A stretch of 64,000 nt of DNA from JAWLCA01 sp041687395. GTDB lineage: Bacteria > Pseudomonadota > Alphaproteobacteria > Rhodobacterales > Rhodobacteraceae. The stretch is from positions 1 through 64,000 of the forward strand of contig JAWLCA010000021.1 in NCBI GenBank assembly GCA_041687395.1. Reading direction: 5' to 3'. Position numbers and translations under genes: made by a program. This document shows, one piece after another, positions 16,712 through 25,412 of this stretch; the stretch's first letter is position 1; every line of letters starts with the position of its first letter. The notes under the pieces were generated by a model. The model had not been told where the DNA came from and ran no database searches. It was given only the letters and a program-made list of their open reading frames with translations.

Positions 16712-17785
16712 TCACCGGCTGAGCCCGCCGGGCAGCCCTGGCATGTCGAGGGCTGCGAAGCCGTAGTGGCGCAGCCAGCGCAGGTCGCTCTCGAAAAACG
16801 CGCGCAGGTCCGGCATGCCGTATTTCAGCATCGCGATCCGGTCGATCCCCATGCCGAAGGCAAACCCCTGCCATTCGTCGGGGTCGATTCCGCCCGCGCG
16901 CAGGACGTGCGGATGCACCATGCCGGAGCCCAGAATTTCCATCCAGCTGTCGCCCTCGCCAATCTTCAGCTGGCCGCCCTGCCATGAACAGCGGATGTCG
17001 ACCTCGGCCGAGGGTTCGGTGAAGGGGAAGTGGCTGGCGCGGAAGCGCAGTTCCACCTGATCGACCTCGAAGAAAGCCCGGCAGAATTCCTCCAGCACCC
17101 ATTTCAGGTTCGCCATGGTGATGTCGCGGTCGATGGCCAGCCCCTCGACCTGATGGAACATCGGCGTATGGGTCTGGTCCATGTCCATCCGGTAGACGCG
17201 GCCGGGGGCGATCACGCGAATGGGCGCGCCCTGGGCCTGCATCGCGCGGATCTGCACCGGGCTGGTATGGGTGCGCAGCACATGCGGCGGCCGGTCGTCG
17301 TCGGGCGCGCGGTGCATAAAGAAGGTGTCGTGTTCCTGACGCGCGGGGTGTTCGGGGGCGATGTTCAGCGCATCGAAATTGTACCAGTCGCTTTCGACCT
17401 GCGGCCCCTCGGCCACGGCGAAGCCCATGTCGGCAAAGATCGCGGTCAACTCTTCCATCACTTGGCTGACCGGGTGGATGGTGCCCTGCGGCCTCGGGCG
17501 GCCGGGCAGGGTAACGTCCAGCCATTCCGCGCGCAGGCGTTCGTCAAGGGCGGCGTCGGCCAGCGCTGCCCGACGGGCCTTCAGCGCGGCGTCGATCTCG
17601 TCCTTCAGCGCATTCAGGGCCGGGCCTGCGGTCTTGCGTTCCTGGGGTGACATCTGGCCGAGGTTGCGCATCAGCGCGCTGATCTCGCCCTTCTTGCCAA
17701 GTGCTTGAACCCGGAGATCCTCGAGCCTCGCCTCATCGGACACGCCGGCAATCGCATCGAGATATTTCTGCCTGAGTTCATCCAT
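16712..17785 (-). CDS. pheS: Phenylalanine-tRNA ligase alpha subunit
   Basis: A 357-residue subunit of the alpha2-beta2 class II synthetase that charges tRNA-Phe. An N-terminal coiled coil (about 1-90) binds tRNA; class II motifs follow: HPVSQVMEELTAIFADMGF, RTHTSPVQIRAMQAQGAPIRVIAPGRVYR (motif 2) and GFAFGMGIDRIAMLKYGM (motif 3). The beta subunit gene pheT is about 28 kb away at 45398 on the other strand rather than adjacent. It is divergent from the orphan operon at 17952. Confidence 0.97.
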   Translation of the reverse strand: MDELRQKYLDAIAGVSDEARLEDLRVQALGKKGEISALMRNLGQMSPQERKTAGPALNALKDEIDAALKARRAALADAALDERLRAEWLDVTLPGRPRPQGTIHPVSQVMEELTAIFADMGFAVAEGPQVESDWYNFDALNIAPEHPARQEHDTFFMHRAPDDDRPPHVLRTHTSPVQIRAMQAQGAPIRVIAPGRVYRMDMDQTHTPMFHQVEGLAIDRDITMANLKWVLEEFCRAFFEVDQVELRFRASHFPFTEPSAEVDIRCSWQGGQLKIGEGDSWMEILGSGMVHPHVLRAGGIDPDEWQGFAFGMGIDRIAMLKYGMPDLRAFFESDLRWLRHYGFAALDMPGLPGGLSR

Positions 17786-17902
17786 CGTCGGGAGCCTTTG
17801 CCATCGTTCGGCAGGGTCGATAGCACAGGGTCGACGGATTGCAAATGCAAGAGGGTGGATGCTCTTGGCAGGGCAGGCCGCGCGGCCCGACGAGGGCGGC
17901 GA

Positions 17903-17931
17903 TTGAAAAAATGGTTGAGTTATGAGATACT
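17903..17931 (+). promoter_or_regulatory. Likely sigma-70 promoter of the orphan operon
   Basis: TTGAAA (17903-17908) and GATACT (17926-17931) are separated by exactly 17 bases in a locally AT-rich stretch. The -10 ends 20 bases before the ATG at 17952. The match supports real expression of the orphan genes. Confidence 0.6.
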
Positions 17932-17951
17932 AAAAGCTGTCGCAGGGGAAC

Positions 17952-18344
17952 ATGCCGATGCCTGCCGGACTTGTCAGAATCACGCGCAACTACATCACCA
18001 CGCGGCTTGGCGGCCGTCTGCTGGATGTGGACTATGACTTCTCGTTCGATCCCGCCACCTGCGCCCTTACCTTTCTCGGCGCGACGCCCACCTCGACGGG
18101 TTACACGATAGGCGGCACCGGGCCGACATGGGTCACGACTGTTCGCCAGTTCGACGCCGCCACGGTCGAATGCGAGACACCGGCAAACACTTGCAAGAAG
18201 ACTATTTCCCTGCACCTGACGATCCGCGAGACATGGAACCTCACAGTTCCGCTCGTTGGCGCATTTACTGTGCGCACCAGCAGAATAATCGCAGACAAGC
18301 GCTTGCGCTTCGCGACACAGTGCAGCGAGAAGTGCTGCAATTGA
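17952..18344 (+). CDS. Orphan protein of unknown function
   Basis: A 130-residue protein I do not recognise. It begins MPMPAGLVRITRNYITTRLGGRLLDVDYDFSFD, is rich in Thr and aromatic residues, and alternates short beta-like segments. Six cysteines sit in C-ALTF, VEC-ETPANTC and QC-SEKCC contexts, mostly towards the end. There is no signal peptide or membrane helix. GGGGAA precedes the ATG, and a good promoter lies upstream. It is followed 11 bases later by a small membrane protein, so the two probably work together. A gene specific to a narrow lineage is likely. Confidence 0.6.
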   Translation: MPMPAGLVRITRNYITTRLGGRLLDVDYDFSFDPATCALTFLGATPTSTGYTIGGTGPTWVTTVRQFDAATVECETPANTCKKTISLHLTIRETWNLTVPLVGAFTVRTSRIIADKRLRFATQCSEKCCN

Positions 18345-18355
18345 GGGAGAGGGCC

Positions 18356-18505
18356 ATGAACGGCGACCACGACCTCGTGACCTTGGAAGAAGGCGAGCAA
18401 AAGCCAATCGACCAGACCGGTCCGCTCATATTGGCGCTGGCGGGTTTCCTGGCGGCCCTTGTGGTCGTGGCATGGGGGGTGATGGCGGTTCTTGGTGCGC
18501 TCTAA
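18356..18505 (+). CDS. Small single-span membrane protein
   Basis: A 49-residue protein starting MNGDHDLVTLEEGEQK: an acidic N-terminus followed by one transmembrane helix (about residues 22-47, LILALAGFLAALVVVAWGV) and almost no tail. The ATG at 18356 has GAGGGAGAGG upstream. It is probably co-transcribed with the orphan at 17952. Unknown function; possible membrane anchor for its partner. Confidence 0.6.
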   Translation: MNGDHDLVTLEEGEQKPIDQTGPLILALAGFLAALVVVAWGVMAVLGAL

Positions 18506-18590
18506 GCGCGGATCCGCGCCTGCAGGCGACCGACCACAACCCCATCGGTCGAGCGTAGTTCGGCCTGATGCGGTGCCGCCGCCCGGCCGC

Positions 18591-18620
18591 AAAATAAGGA
18601 AAGCCGCCCCGAGAGGCGGC
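18591..18620 (-). terminator. rplT intrinsic terminator
   Basis: On the minus strand GCCGCC (18620-18615) pairs with GGCGGC (18608-18603) and is followed by TTTCCTTATTTT. It lies about 40 bases after the rplT stop. The hairpin may also serve the orphan operon from the other side, but no T tract is present in that direction. Confidence 0.7.
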
Positions 18621-18662
18621 CTTCCGACGATCATGCTTCCGATGCCGCTGACGGCCTCACGG

Positions 18663-19022
18663 TCAAACCGCGGCGCGGGCGCGTTCCACGATGGCGCCGA
18701 ACGCGTCGGGTTCGTTCACGGCCAGATCGGCCAGAACCTTTCGGTCCACCTCGACCCCGGCCTTGGACAGGGCGTTGATGAAGCGCGAATAGGTCATTGC
18801 GGGATCGATCTCGCGCACCGCCGCGTTGATCCGCTGGATCCACAGCGCGCGGAAGTTGCGCTTGCGGGTCTTGCGATCGCGGGTTGCGTACTGGTTGGCC
18901 TTGTCCACCGCCTGGGTGGCGGTGCGGAAATTGGTGCCGCGGGCGGCATAGTAGCCCTTGGCGGCCTTGATGACCTTGCGGTGACGGGCGTGGGTGACTT
19001 TTCCGGATGTTACGCGTGACAT
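18663..19022 (-). CDS. rplT: 50S ribosomal protein L20
   Basis: A 119-residue ribosomal protein that binds 23S rRNA early in assembly. The basic N-terminus SRVTSGKVTHARHRKVIKAA and the later RALWIQRINAAVRE and LADLAVNEPDAF are characteristic. It follows rpmI by 12 bases in the standard rpmI-rplT order. infC, often the first gene of this operon, is not adjacent. Confidence 0.98.
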   Translation of the reverse strand: MSRVTSGKVTHARHRKVIKAAKGYYAARGTNFRTATQAVDKANQYATRDRKTRKRNFRALWIQRINAAVREIDPAMTYSRFINALSKAGVEVDRKVLADLAVNEPDAFGAIVERARAAV

Positions 19023-19034
19023 GTTGGTGGCTCC

Positions 19035-19235
19035 TCAGCGGTCGTAGGGCATGTATTTCTTGACGATCTTCGTGTCCGCTTCCGACAGCACCATGGTGCC
19101 GCGGGCATCGCGGATGAACTTGGTCGTCCGTTTGATCATGCCGTGCCGCTTGCCGGCCTGGGCGGATTTCACCTTACCCGTGGCGGTCATCGAGAAGCGC
19201 TTCTTGGCACTCGACTTGGTCTTCATCTTGGGCAT
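19035..19235 (-). CDS. rpmI: 50S ribosomal protein L35
   Basis: A 66-residue basic ribosomal protein with the typical MPKMKTKSSAKKRFSMTATG start and RHGMIKRTTKFIR core, ending YMPYDR. The start is at 19235; the frame extends upstream but the family begins MPKMK. It is co-transcribed with rplT. Confidence 0.97.
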   Translation of the reverse strand: MPKMKTKSSAKKRFSMTATGKVKSAQAGKRHGMIKRTTKFIRDARGTMVLSEADTKIVKKYMPYDR

Positions 19236-19350
19236 TTCCATCTCCTCTTCGGAACGGTTTTCGCGCGACTCGGCATGCCACATCGGCCGGCCGCGCAGGT
19301 TTGAAGCGCGCCATCTACCGGGCGGCCGTCATTTTGGCAAGGGCAAAGCG

Positions 19351-20367
19351 TCAGTCGAAGGTGCCCATCACACGCCCGATCAGCATGAAGGCGCGGGCCG
19401 TGCGGGTTTCTGCAAGGGCCGAGATCGCGGCATCGTCGGCGGTTTCGGCAAAGGCCGAGAAGCTGCGGTCGAAGCTGCGCAGGAAATGATGCGCGGCGTC
19501 GCGGAACACCGGATCCTGGCGCATCTTCGCCGTGATGCCGGCCAGTGTCTCGCGGTCGCGGATCCCGCCCAGGGCCGCGATACCGCGACCGCGTTCGCCG
19601 CCGGCAAAGCGTCGCCAGACCTCGGGGCGGGCGCGGTCAGGCTGCAGGTTGTCCATGTAGATCCCGTCCTGCCCCAGAAGGGTGAGCACGTCCTGCGCGG
19701 CGCGGATCAGCTTGGCCAGGTCGCGGTCCTGCAGCGCCCGCTGCAGGGCGGTGATCGCCGCGGTGTCGTCGGCATCGTCGGGGAAGTTCAGCGCCAGGAT
19801 GACCTCGGCCATCGGGACCGGATCGGCCTTGACCTCGGCCGGCGGATCGAGGGCCAGAAGTGTCTGCCCGTCGGCGGTCGCCTGCGGCGGCGGGACGGCC
19901 GAGGACGGTGGCGCTGCCCGTGGCGGTTGCGGACGGAGGGATTTGCCGGGCGCAGGCGCCCGGGCGGCCTGCGGTTCCGGTGGCTGGGTATGGCGCGGCC
20001 GCATCGCGAGTTGCTGCTGGGCCTGATGCGACTGTCGAAGCGCGCCGAGCGCCGCGTGCACCTGCGCAAGGTCTCCTTCCAACAGGCGCATCGCGCGGAA
20101 GGTCAGCGCGGCGAGCCAGACGAAGGCGATGGGAGCTGCAACCCCCGCAGCAGTCAGCAGGCCCGACAGCCCGCCCGTGCCCTCCAGGGGCGCCTCTGAC
20201 CGCAGATAGAGAAACAGGCAAAGTGCCAGCCACAGGACCGTCAACCCGATCGCGACCATCTCGGGCGCGCCGAGGGGGGCGCGCGGCGCACCCGGCGCGC
20301 GGGCATACGAGCCAAGGTCGACCGGTTTCTCGGAGCTGGGATCGGCCATGGCGCTGCCCGCCGTCAT
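19351..20367 (-). CDS. Membrane protein of unknown function, coupled to greA
   Basis: A 338-residue protein with two transmembrane helices near the N-terminus (about residues 38-56 and 67-90), a proline-rich linker with many P and A residues (about 125-165), and a soluble C-terminal helical domain of about 150 residues ending RAFMLIGRVMGTFD. The ATG at 20367 overlaps the greA stop as ATGA, suggesting translational coupling; an ATG at 20349 is an alternative. I do not recognise a named family, though it looks like a conserved rhodobacterial protein. Confidence 0.75.
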   Translation of the reverse strand: MTAGSAMADPSSEKPVDLGSYARAPGAPRAPLGAPEMVAIGLTVLWLALCLFLYLRSEAPLEGTGGLSGLLTAAGVAAPIAFVWLAALTFRAMRLLEGDLAQVHAALGALRQSHQAQQQLAMRPRHTQPPEPQAARAPAPGKSLRPQPPRAAPPSSAVPPPQATADGQTLLALDPPAEVKADPVPMAEVILALNFPDDADDTAAITALQRALQDRDLAKLIRAAQDVLTLLGQDGIYMDNLQPDRARPEVWRRFAGGERGRGIAALGGIRDRETLAGITAKMRQDPVFRDAAHHFLRSFDRSFSAFAETADDAAISALAETRTARAFMLIGRVMGTFD

Positions 20368-20834
20368 TCGTAGCGGATGTTGACGATCTCGTAGCTGCGT
20401 TCGCCACCGGGGGACCGCACCTCGACGCTGTCGCCCTCGTCCTTGCCGATCAGCGCGCGGGCCAGCGGCGACTTGATGTTCAGCAGCCCGCGCTCGATGT
20501 CCGCCTCGGCCTCGCCCACGATCTGGTAGGTGCGTTCTTCCTCGGTGTCCTCGTCGACAATCGTGACCTTGGCGCCGAACTTGATCGAACCGGACAGGCG
20601 CGCAGTGTCGATGACCTCGGCGCGGCTGATGATCGCTTCCAGTTCCTTGATCCGGCCTTCGATGAAGCTCTGCTTCTCGCGCGCGGCGTGATACTCGGCG
20701 TTCTCAGACAAATCGCCGTGCTCGCGCGCCTCGGCGATGGCGCGGATCACGGCGGGGCGTTCCACCGATTTCAGCGTCTTCAGTTCATCCTCGAGCGCGG
20801 CGAAGCCGCTGCGGGTCATCGGAATCTTGTCCAT
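20364..20834 (-). CDS. greA: Transcription elongation factor GreA
   Basis: A 156-residue factor that rescues backtracked RNA polymerase. The N-terminal coiled coil runs from MTRSGFAALEDELKTLKSVERPAV to EAREHGDLSENAEYHAAREKQ, whose acidic tip D/E residues are catalytic helpers, and the FKBP-like C-terminal domain contains SPLARALIGKDEGDSVEVRSPGGE. The start MDKIPMTRSG at 20834 fits the family. Its stop overlaps the downstream membrane-protein gene. Confidence 0.97.
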   Translation of the reverse strand: MDKIPMTRSGFAALEDELKTLKSVERPAVIRAIAEAREHGDLSENAEYHAAREKQSFIEGRIKELEAIISRAEVIDTARLSGSIKFGAKVTIVDEDTEEERTYQIVGEAEADIERGLLNIKSPLARALIGKDEGDSVEVRSPGGERSYEIVNIRYE

Positions 20835-21013
20835 CACTCTCGCCGTTCCATTGTCGAATCGCCTCATCAAAAAGGTGCCACGGCCTTTCGGCCGCGACAC
20901 CCGCGATATGACCGCAACCAGACCCGACGCCGGGCGGGATTGCAAGAGGGCAGAAAGGTCGGGTCGGTCGAATTCCGCTTGGCGATCCGATGCCGCAGGA
21001 CGCCCCGTTCCGA

Positions 21014-21041
21014 TTGACCCCGCTCGCCCCGGTCATGTAAC
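21014..21041 (+). promoter_or_regulatory. Candidate promoter of the ETF-QO gene
   Basis: TTGACC (21014-21019) and TGTAAC (21036-21041) are separated by 16 bases, 57 bases before the GTG start. It is in a 264-bp divergent region between greA and the oxidoreductase. Assignment is by pattern only. Confidence 0.4.
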
Positions 21042-21098
21042 GCGGGTTGCTGAACCGTCAGATATGTTCGGCAGGACGGGGTGCAAGGAGGGCAGGGC

Positions 21099-22754
21099 GT
21101 GAGCGAGACAGATCCGATCGAGCGCGAGGCGATGGAGTATGACGTTGTGATCGTGGGAGCGGGCCCTGCGGGCCTGTCGGCGGCGATCCGTCTGAAGCAG
21201 CTTGACCCCGATCTGTCGGTCGTCGTGCTGGAAAAGGGGTCGGAGGTCGGCGCACACATCCTGTCGGGCGCGGTGCTGGACCCCTGCGGTCTGGATGCGC
21301 TGATCCCCGACTGGAAAGAGCGCGGCGCCCCGATCACGGTGCCGGTGACCGCTGACAACTTCTACATGCTGGGCGAGGCCGGGAAGTTCAGGGTGCCGAA
21401 CTGGCCGATGCCGCCGCTGATGTCGAACCATGGCAACTACATCGTCAGTATGGCCAATGTCTGCCGCTGGATGGCCGAACAGGCCGAGGCGCTGGGCGTG
21501 GAAGTCTTTGCGGGAATGGCGGCCTCGGAACTGGTCTGGGGCGAGGCTGGCGAGGTCGCGGGCGTCGTCGCAGGAGAATTTGGCAAGACGCCCGACGGTA
21601 CGCCGGGGCCGAACTACGAGCCGGGGATGGAACTGCGCGGCAAGTACGTGCTGCTGGGTGAGGGCGTGCGCGGGTCGCTCGCCAAGCAGGTGATGGCGAA
21701 ATTCGACCTGTCAAAGGGGAAGTGCCCGCAGAAGTTCGGTCTCGGCATGAAGGAGATCTGGGAGATCGACCCGGCGAAGCACAAGCCCGGCACGGTGATC
21801 CACACGATGGGCTGGCCGCTGAGCAAGAACGCGGGCGGCGGATCGTTCATCTATCACCTCGACAACAACCAGGTCTATGTCGGCTTCGTGGTGCATCTGA
21901 ACTACGAAAACCCGCACCTTTACCCATACATGGAGTTCCAGCGCTTCAAGCATCACCCGATGTTGGCCGAGCTTCTGAAGGGCGGCAAGCGCGTGGCCTA
22001 TGGCGCCCGCGCGATTTCAGAGGGCGGCTGGCAGTCGATCCCGAAGGTGGTGTTCCCCGGTGGGGCGCTGCTTGGCTGTTCGGCGGGGCTGGTGAACGTG
22101 CCGCGGATCAAGGGCAACCACAACGCGATGCTCTCGGGCAAGGCCGCGGCCGAGGCGGCGCATGCCGCGATCCGGGCAGGGCGCGCGGGCGACGAGTTGT
22201 CTGACTACGAGGCCGACCTGCGCGAGGGGCCGGTGGGGCAGGATCTGAAGAAGGTCCGCAACGTGAAGCCGATGTGGTCGAAATGGGGGCTGTTGCCGTC
22301 GCTCGCGCTGGGGGGGCTCGACATGTGGACCAACTCGCTGGGCTTTTCCCTCTTCGGCACTTTGCAGCACGGGAAGTCAGACGCAGCCGCCACGGGGCAG
22401 GCAAAAGACCACAAGCCGATCGACTATCCCAGACCCGACGGCGTGCTGTCATTTGATCGGTTGACCAACGTGGCCTTCAGCTTCACCAACCACGAGGAGA
22501 ACCAGCCCGCGCACCTGACGTTGAAAGACCCCTCGATCCCGATCGTGGTGAACTTGCCCAAATACGCCGAGCCCGCGCAGCGCTACTGCCCGGCGGGCGT
22601 CTACGAGGTGGTGGGCGAGGGCCAGGACGCGCGCTTCGTCATCAACTTCCAGAACTGCGTGCACTGCAAGACCTGCGACATCAAGGATCCCAGTCAGAAC
22701 ATCGTCTGGGTCACCCCGCAGGGCGGCGACGGGCCGAACTATCCAAACATGTGA
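21099..22754 (+). CDS. Electron transfer flavoprotein-ubiquinone oxidoreductase
   Basis: A 551-residue membrane-associated enzyme that passes electrons from ETF, reduced during fatty-acid and amino-acid oxidation, to ubiquinone. FAD is bound by VVIVGAGPAGLSAA near the N-terminus. The C-terminal [4Fe-4S] ferredoxin domain shows NCVHCKTCDIKDPSQNIVW, with the first cluster cysteine in RYCPAGVYE. The GTG at 21099 is chosen because AAGGAGG lies seven bases upstream. The etfBA genes are not in the window. Confidence 0.95.
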   Translation: MSETDPIEREAMEYDVVIVGAGPAGLSAAIRLKQLDPDLSVVVLEKGSEVGAHILSGAVLDPCGLDALIPDWKERGAPITVPVTADNFYMLGEAGKFRVPNWPMPPLMSNHGNYIVSMANVCRWMAEQAEALGVEVFAGMAASELVWGEAGEVAGVVAGEFGKTPDGTPGPNYEPGMELRGKYVLLGEGVRGSLAKQVMAKFDLSKGKCPQKFGLGMKEIWEIDPAKHKPGTVIHTMGWPLSKNAGGGSFIYHLDNNQVYVGFVVHLNYENPHLYPYMEFQRFKHHPMLAELLKGGKRVAYGARAISEGGWQSIPKVVFPGGALLGCSAGLVNVPRIKGNHNAMLSGKAAAEAAHAAIRAGRAGDELSDYEADLREGPVGQDLKKVRNVKPMWSKWGLLPSLALGGLDMWTNSLGFSLFGTLQHGKSDAAATGQAKDHKPIDYPRPDGVLSFDRLTNVAFSFTNHEENQPAHLTLKDPSIPIVVNLPKYAEPAQRYCPAGVYEVVGEGQDARFVINFQNCVHCKTCDIKDPSQNIVWVTPQGGDGPNYPNM

Positions 22755-22860
22755 CAGTTGCGTGAGGCGGCGGCGTGGGGGCGGACCAATCCGCGCGCGC
22801 CGATTGCCTTGCGCCGGCCCCGGCTCTAGGTTGCGGGCAAGGTCAGGAAAGGCACCGGTC

Positions 22861-24564
22861 TTGTCGCAGCATCTCATCCGTCGAACCCTCAGTGCCCTGG
22901 CAATCGCCGTGGTGATTGCCCCCGTCCTGCCCGGGCCCGTCGAAGCGGGCCTTGCCGGGCCCTATCTGGCCGCGCGGCAGGCAGGCGGTGGCAACGATTT
23001 CACCAACGCGGCCCGTTACTTCGATCTGGCCCTGCTGGAAGATCCGGAGAACCCGGCGCTGATCGAAAACGCACTTCTTTCCAAGGTTGCGCTGGGCGAG
23101 ACAGGCGCGGCCGTGCCGCTGGCGCAAAGGATGATCGATCTGAACCTGCGCAGCCAGAGCGCGCATCTCGTGCTGCTGGCGGCGCAACTTGCCGCCGGCG
23201 AGTTCGAGGAGGTGCGAACCGCGATCGAGGCAGGGCGCGAAAGCGGCCCGCTGGTGGATGGTCTTGCGGCCGCTTGGGCGCTGGTGGGCGAGGGCCGCAT
23301 GTCGGACGCGCTGGCGGCCTTCGACACCCTGGCCGAAACCGCGTCGCTTGCGCCGTTCGCGCGATACCACAAGGCGCTGGCACTGGCGTCCGCCGGCGAT
23401 CTGGAAGGGGCCGGGGCGATCCTGTCGGGCGAAGATGCCGGCCCTTTGCAGATGACCCGGCGCGGGGTGATCGCGCATGTGCAGATCCTCAGCCAGCTTG
23501 AGCAGAACGACGCAGCGATCAACCTGATGGAACAGGTCTTCGGCTCCGACCTCGACCCCGCTTTGCAGGCAGTGCGCGATCAGCTCGAGTCAGGCGGCAT
23601 GCTGCCGTTCGATACCGTGCGCAGCGCCTCGGACGGAATGGCAGAGGTATTCTTCAGCACCGCCATGGCTTTGGCGGGCGAGGCCAACGACACGGTGACG
23701 CTGCTTTACGCCCGTCTGGCCGAATATCTGCGGCCGGATCACGAGGATGCGATCCTGCTGGTGGCGCGGCTTTTGGACCAGATGTCGCAGCACGAACTCG
23801 CGCAGCAGGTCTATGGCCAGATCCCTGCGGACAGCCTGAACTTCTACACGGCGGAACTTGGGCGCGCCGACGCACTTTACCGCGCGGAGCAGACGGACGA
23901 TGCGATCGAAACCCTGCGCGCGCTTGCCGAAAGTCATGCCGATCTGTTCGCGGTGCACGTGGCGCTGGGCGACCTTTTGCGCCGGGAAGAGCAGTTCGAC
24001 GCCGCGTCGCAGTCCTACGACCGTGCCATCGCGCTGATCGAAGAGCCGGAAGAACGGCATTGGGTGGTGTTCTACACACGGGCCATCTGCCACGAGCGCG
24101 AGGGCCGCTGGGAGCTTGCCGAGCCGGACTTCCGCCGCGCGCTGGAACTGCAGCCGGAGCAGCCGATGGTCCTGAACTATCTGGGCTATTCGATGATCGA
24201 ACGTCGCGAGCGGCTGGACGAGGCGCTGGAGATGATCGAACGCGCCGTCGCGGCAGCACCCGACAATGGCCATATCATCGACAGCCTGGGCTGGGGTTTC
24301 TATCGCCTTGGCCGGTTCGAGGAGGCCGTCGAACCGATGGAGCGCGCGGCCGAACTGTTGGCAACCGACCCCATCGTCAACGACCACCTCGGTGATGTCT
24401 ACTGGATGGTCGGCCGCCGGCTGGAGGCGCAGTTCCAGTGGCGCCGCGCCCTGTCGTTCGAACCCGAACCGGGGGAAGAGGAACGCATCCGCCGCAAGCT
24501 GGAGATCGGCCTCGACCGGGTTCTGGCCGAGGAAGAGGCCGAAGACCGGACCGCCGGAAACTGA
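22861..24564 (+). CDS. Secreted tetratricopeptide-repeat protein
   Basis: A 567-residue exported TPR protein. A TTG start at 22861 with AGGAAAGG upstream gives a clean signal peptide (about residues 1-27, LIRRTLSALAIAVVIAPVLP...VEA). The rest is a series of helical repeats, clearest in EDPENPALIENALLSKVALGE, ALGDLLRREEQFDAASQSYDRAIAL and PMVLNYLGYSMIERRERLDEAL. It should sit in the periplasm as a scaffold. It ends 11 bases before ispE, and this pairing may be an operon. No specific partner is known. Confidence 0.87.
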   Translation: MSQHLIRRTLSALAIAVVIAPVLPGPVEAGLAGPYLAARQAGGGNDFTNAARYFDLALLEDPENPALIENALLSKVALGETGAAVPLAQRMIDLNLRSQSAHLVLLAAQLAAGEFEEVRTAIEAGRESGPLVDGLAAAWALVGEGRMSDALAAFDTLAETASLAPFARYHKALALASAGDLEGAGAILSGEDAGPLQMTRRGVIAHVQILSQLEQNDAAINLMEQVFGSDLDPALQAVRDQLESGGMLPFDTVRSASDGMAEVFFSTAMALAGEANDTVTLLYARLAEYLRPDHEDAILLVARLLDQMSQHELAQQVYGQIPADSLNFYTAELGRADALYRAEQTDDAIETLRALAESHADLFAVHVALGDLLRREEQFDAASQSYDRAIALIEEPEERHWVVFYTRAICHEREGRWELAEPDFRRALELQPEQPMVLNYLGYSMIERRERLDEALEMIERAVAAAPDNGHIIDSLGWGFYRLGRFEEAVEPMERAAELLATDPIVNDHLGDVYWMVGRRLEAQFQWRRALSFEPEPGEEERIRRKLEIGLDRVLAEEEAEDRTAGN

Positions 24565-24575
24565 CCGGCGCTGCC

Positions 24576-25412
24576 GTGGAAGTCAGCGAATTCGCCCCCG
24601 CCAAGATTAATCTGACGCTGCATGTCACCGGCCGCCAGGCGGAAGGCTATCATCTGCTCGACAGCCTGGTGGTGTTCTGCGGCGCAGGTGACCGCGTCAC
24701 CGTCGAGGGGGACGCCCGTGAAGGGCTGGTCGTGACCGGCCCCTTTGCCGAGGACGTGCCTTGCGGACCGGAGAACCTGGTGCTGCGGGCCGCGGCCACC
24801 ATGGGGAGCACGGGGCTGCGGTTTCATCTGGAGAAGAACCTTCCTGCGGCCTCGGGGATAGGTGGGGGATCTTCGGACGCCGCCGCAACTCTGCGCGCGA
24901 TCGCGAGGCTGGCCGGGCAAGCGCTGCCGGACCCTGCACGGGTGCTGGAACTGGGTGCGGACGTGCCGGTCTGCCTTGCGGCCCGGCCGGCCCGGATGCA
25001 GGGCGTGGGCGAGGTTTTGAGCACCGTTCCCCCGCTGCCAGAGGCGTGGCTGGTCTTGGTCAACCCGCGCGTTGAAGTCTCGACTGCCAGCGCCTTTCGT
25101 CGGCTGGAGCAAGCGAAACATCCGCCGATGCCGCGGGAACTGCCCTCTTGGCCGGATCTGGATGCACTGGCCCGGTGGTTGGCAGACCAGCGGAACGATC
25201 TGCAGGGGGCGGCCGCCACGCTGGCACCGCCCATTGCCGACGCCCTTGTCGCCATTTCCGCCCGGCCCGGCTGCCTTCTTGCGCGCATGTCCGGCTCGGG
25301 CGCCACGTGTTTCGGCCTTTTTCGAACGGCGTCAGAGGCTGAAGCCGCCGCCACGGCAATCGCTGCAGCACGGCCCGAGTGGTGGGCCACAGCCGCGCAG
25401 ATCCTCAGTTGA
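24576..25412 (+). CDS. ispE: 4-diphosphocytidyl-2-C-methyl-D-erythritol kinase
   Basis: A 278-residue GHMP kinase of the non-mevalonate (MEP) isoprenoid pathway. Motifs are EFAPAKINLTLHVTGRQAEGYHLLDSLV at the N-terminus, the GHMP phosphate loop PAASGIGGGSSDAAATL and the late ARMSGSGATCFGLF. The GTG start at 24576 is inferred from the family N-terminus. Its stop overlaps the convergent polyprenyl synthase gene by eight bases, so both isoprenoid genes end in each other. Confidence 0.95.
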   Translation: MEVSEFAPAKINLTLHVTGRQAEGYHLLDSLVVFCGAGDRVTVEGDAREGLVVTGPFAEDVPCGPENLVLRAAATMGSTGLRFHLEKNLPAASGIGGGSSDAAATLRAIARLAGQALPDPARVLELGADVPVCLAARPARMQGVGEVLSTVPPLPEAWLVLVNPRVEVSTASAFRRLEQAKHPPMPRELPSWPDLDALARWLADQRNDLQGAAATLAPPIADALVAISARPGCLLARMSGSGATCFGLFRTASEAEAAATAIAAARPEWWATAAQILS

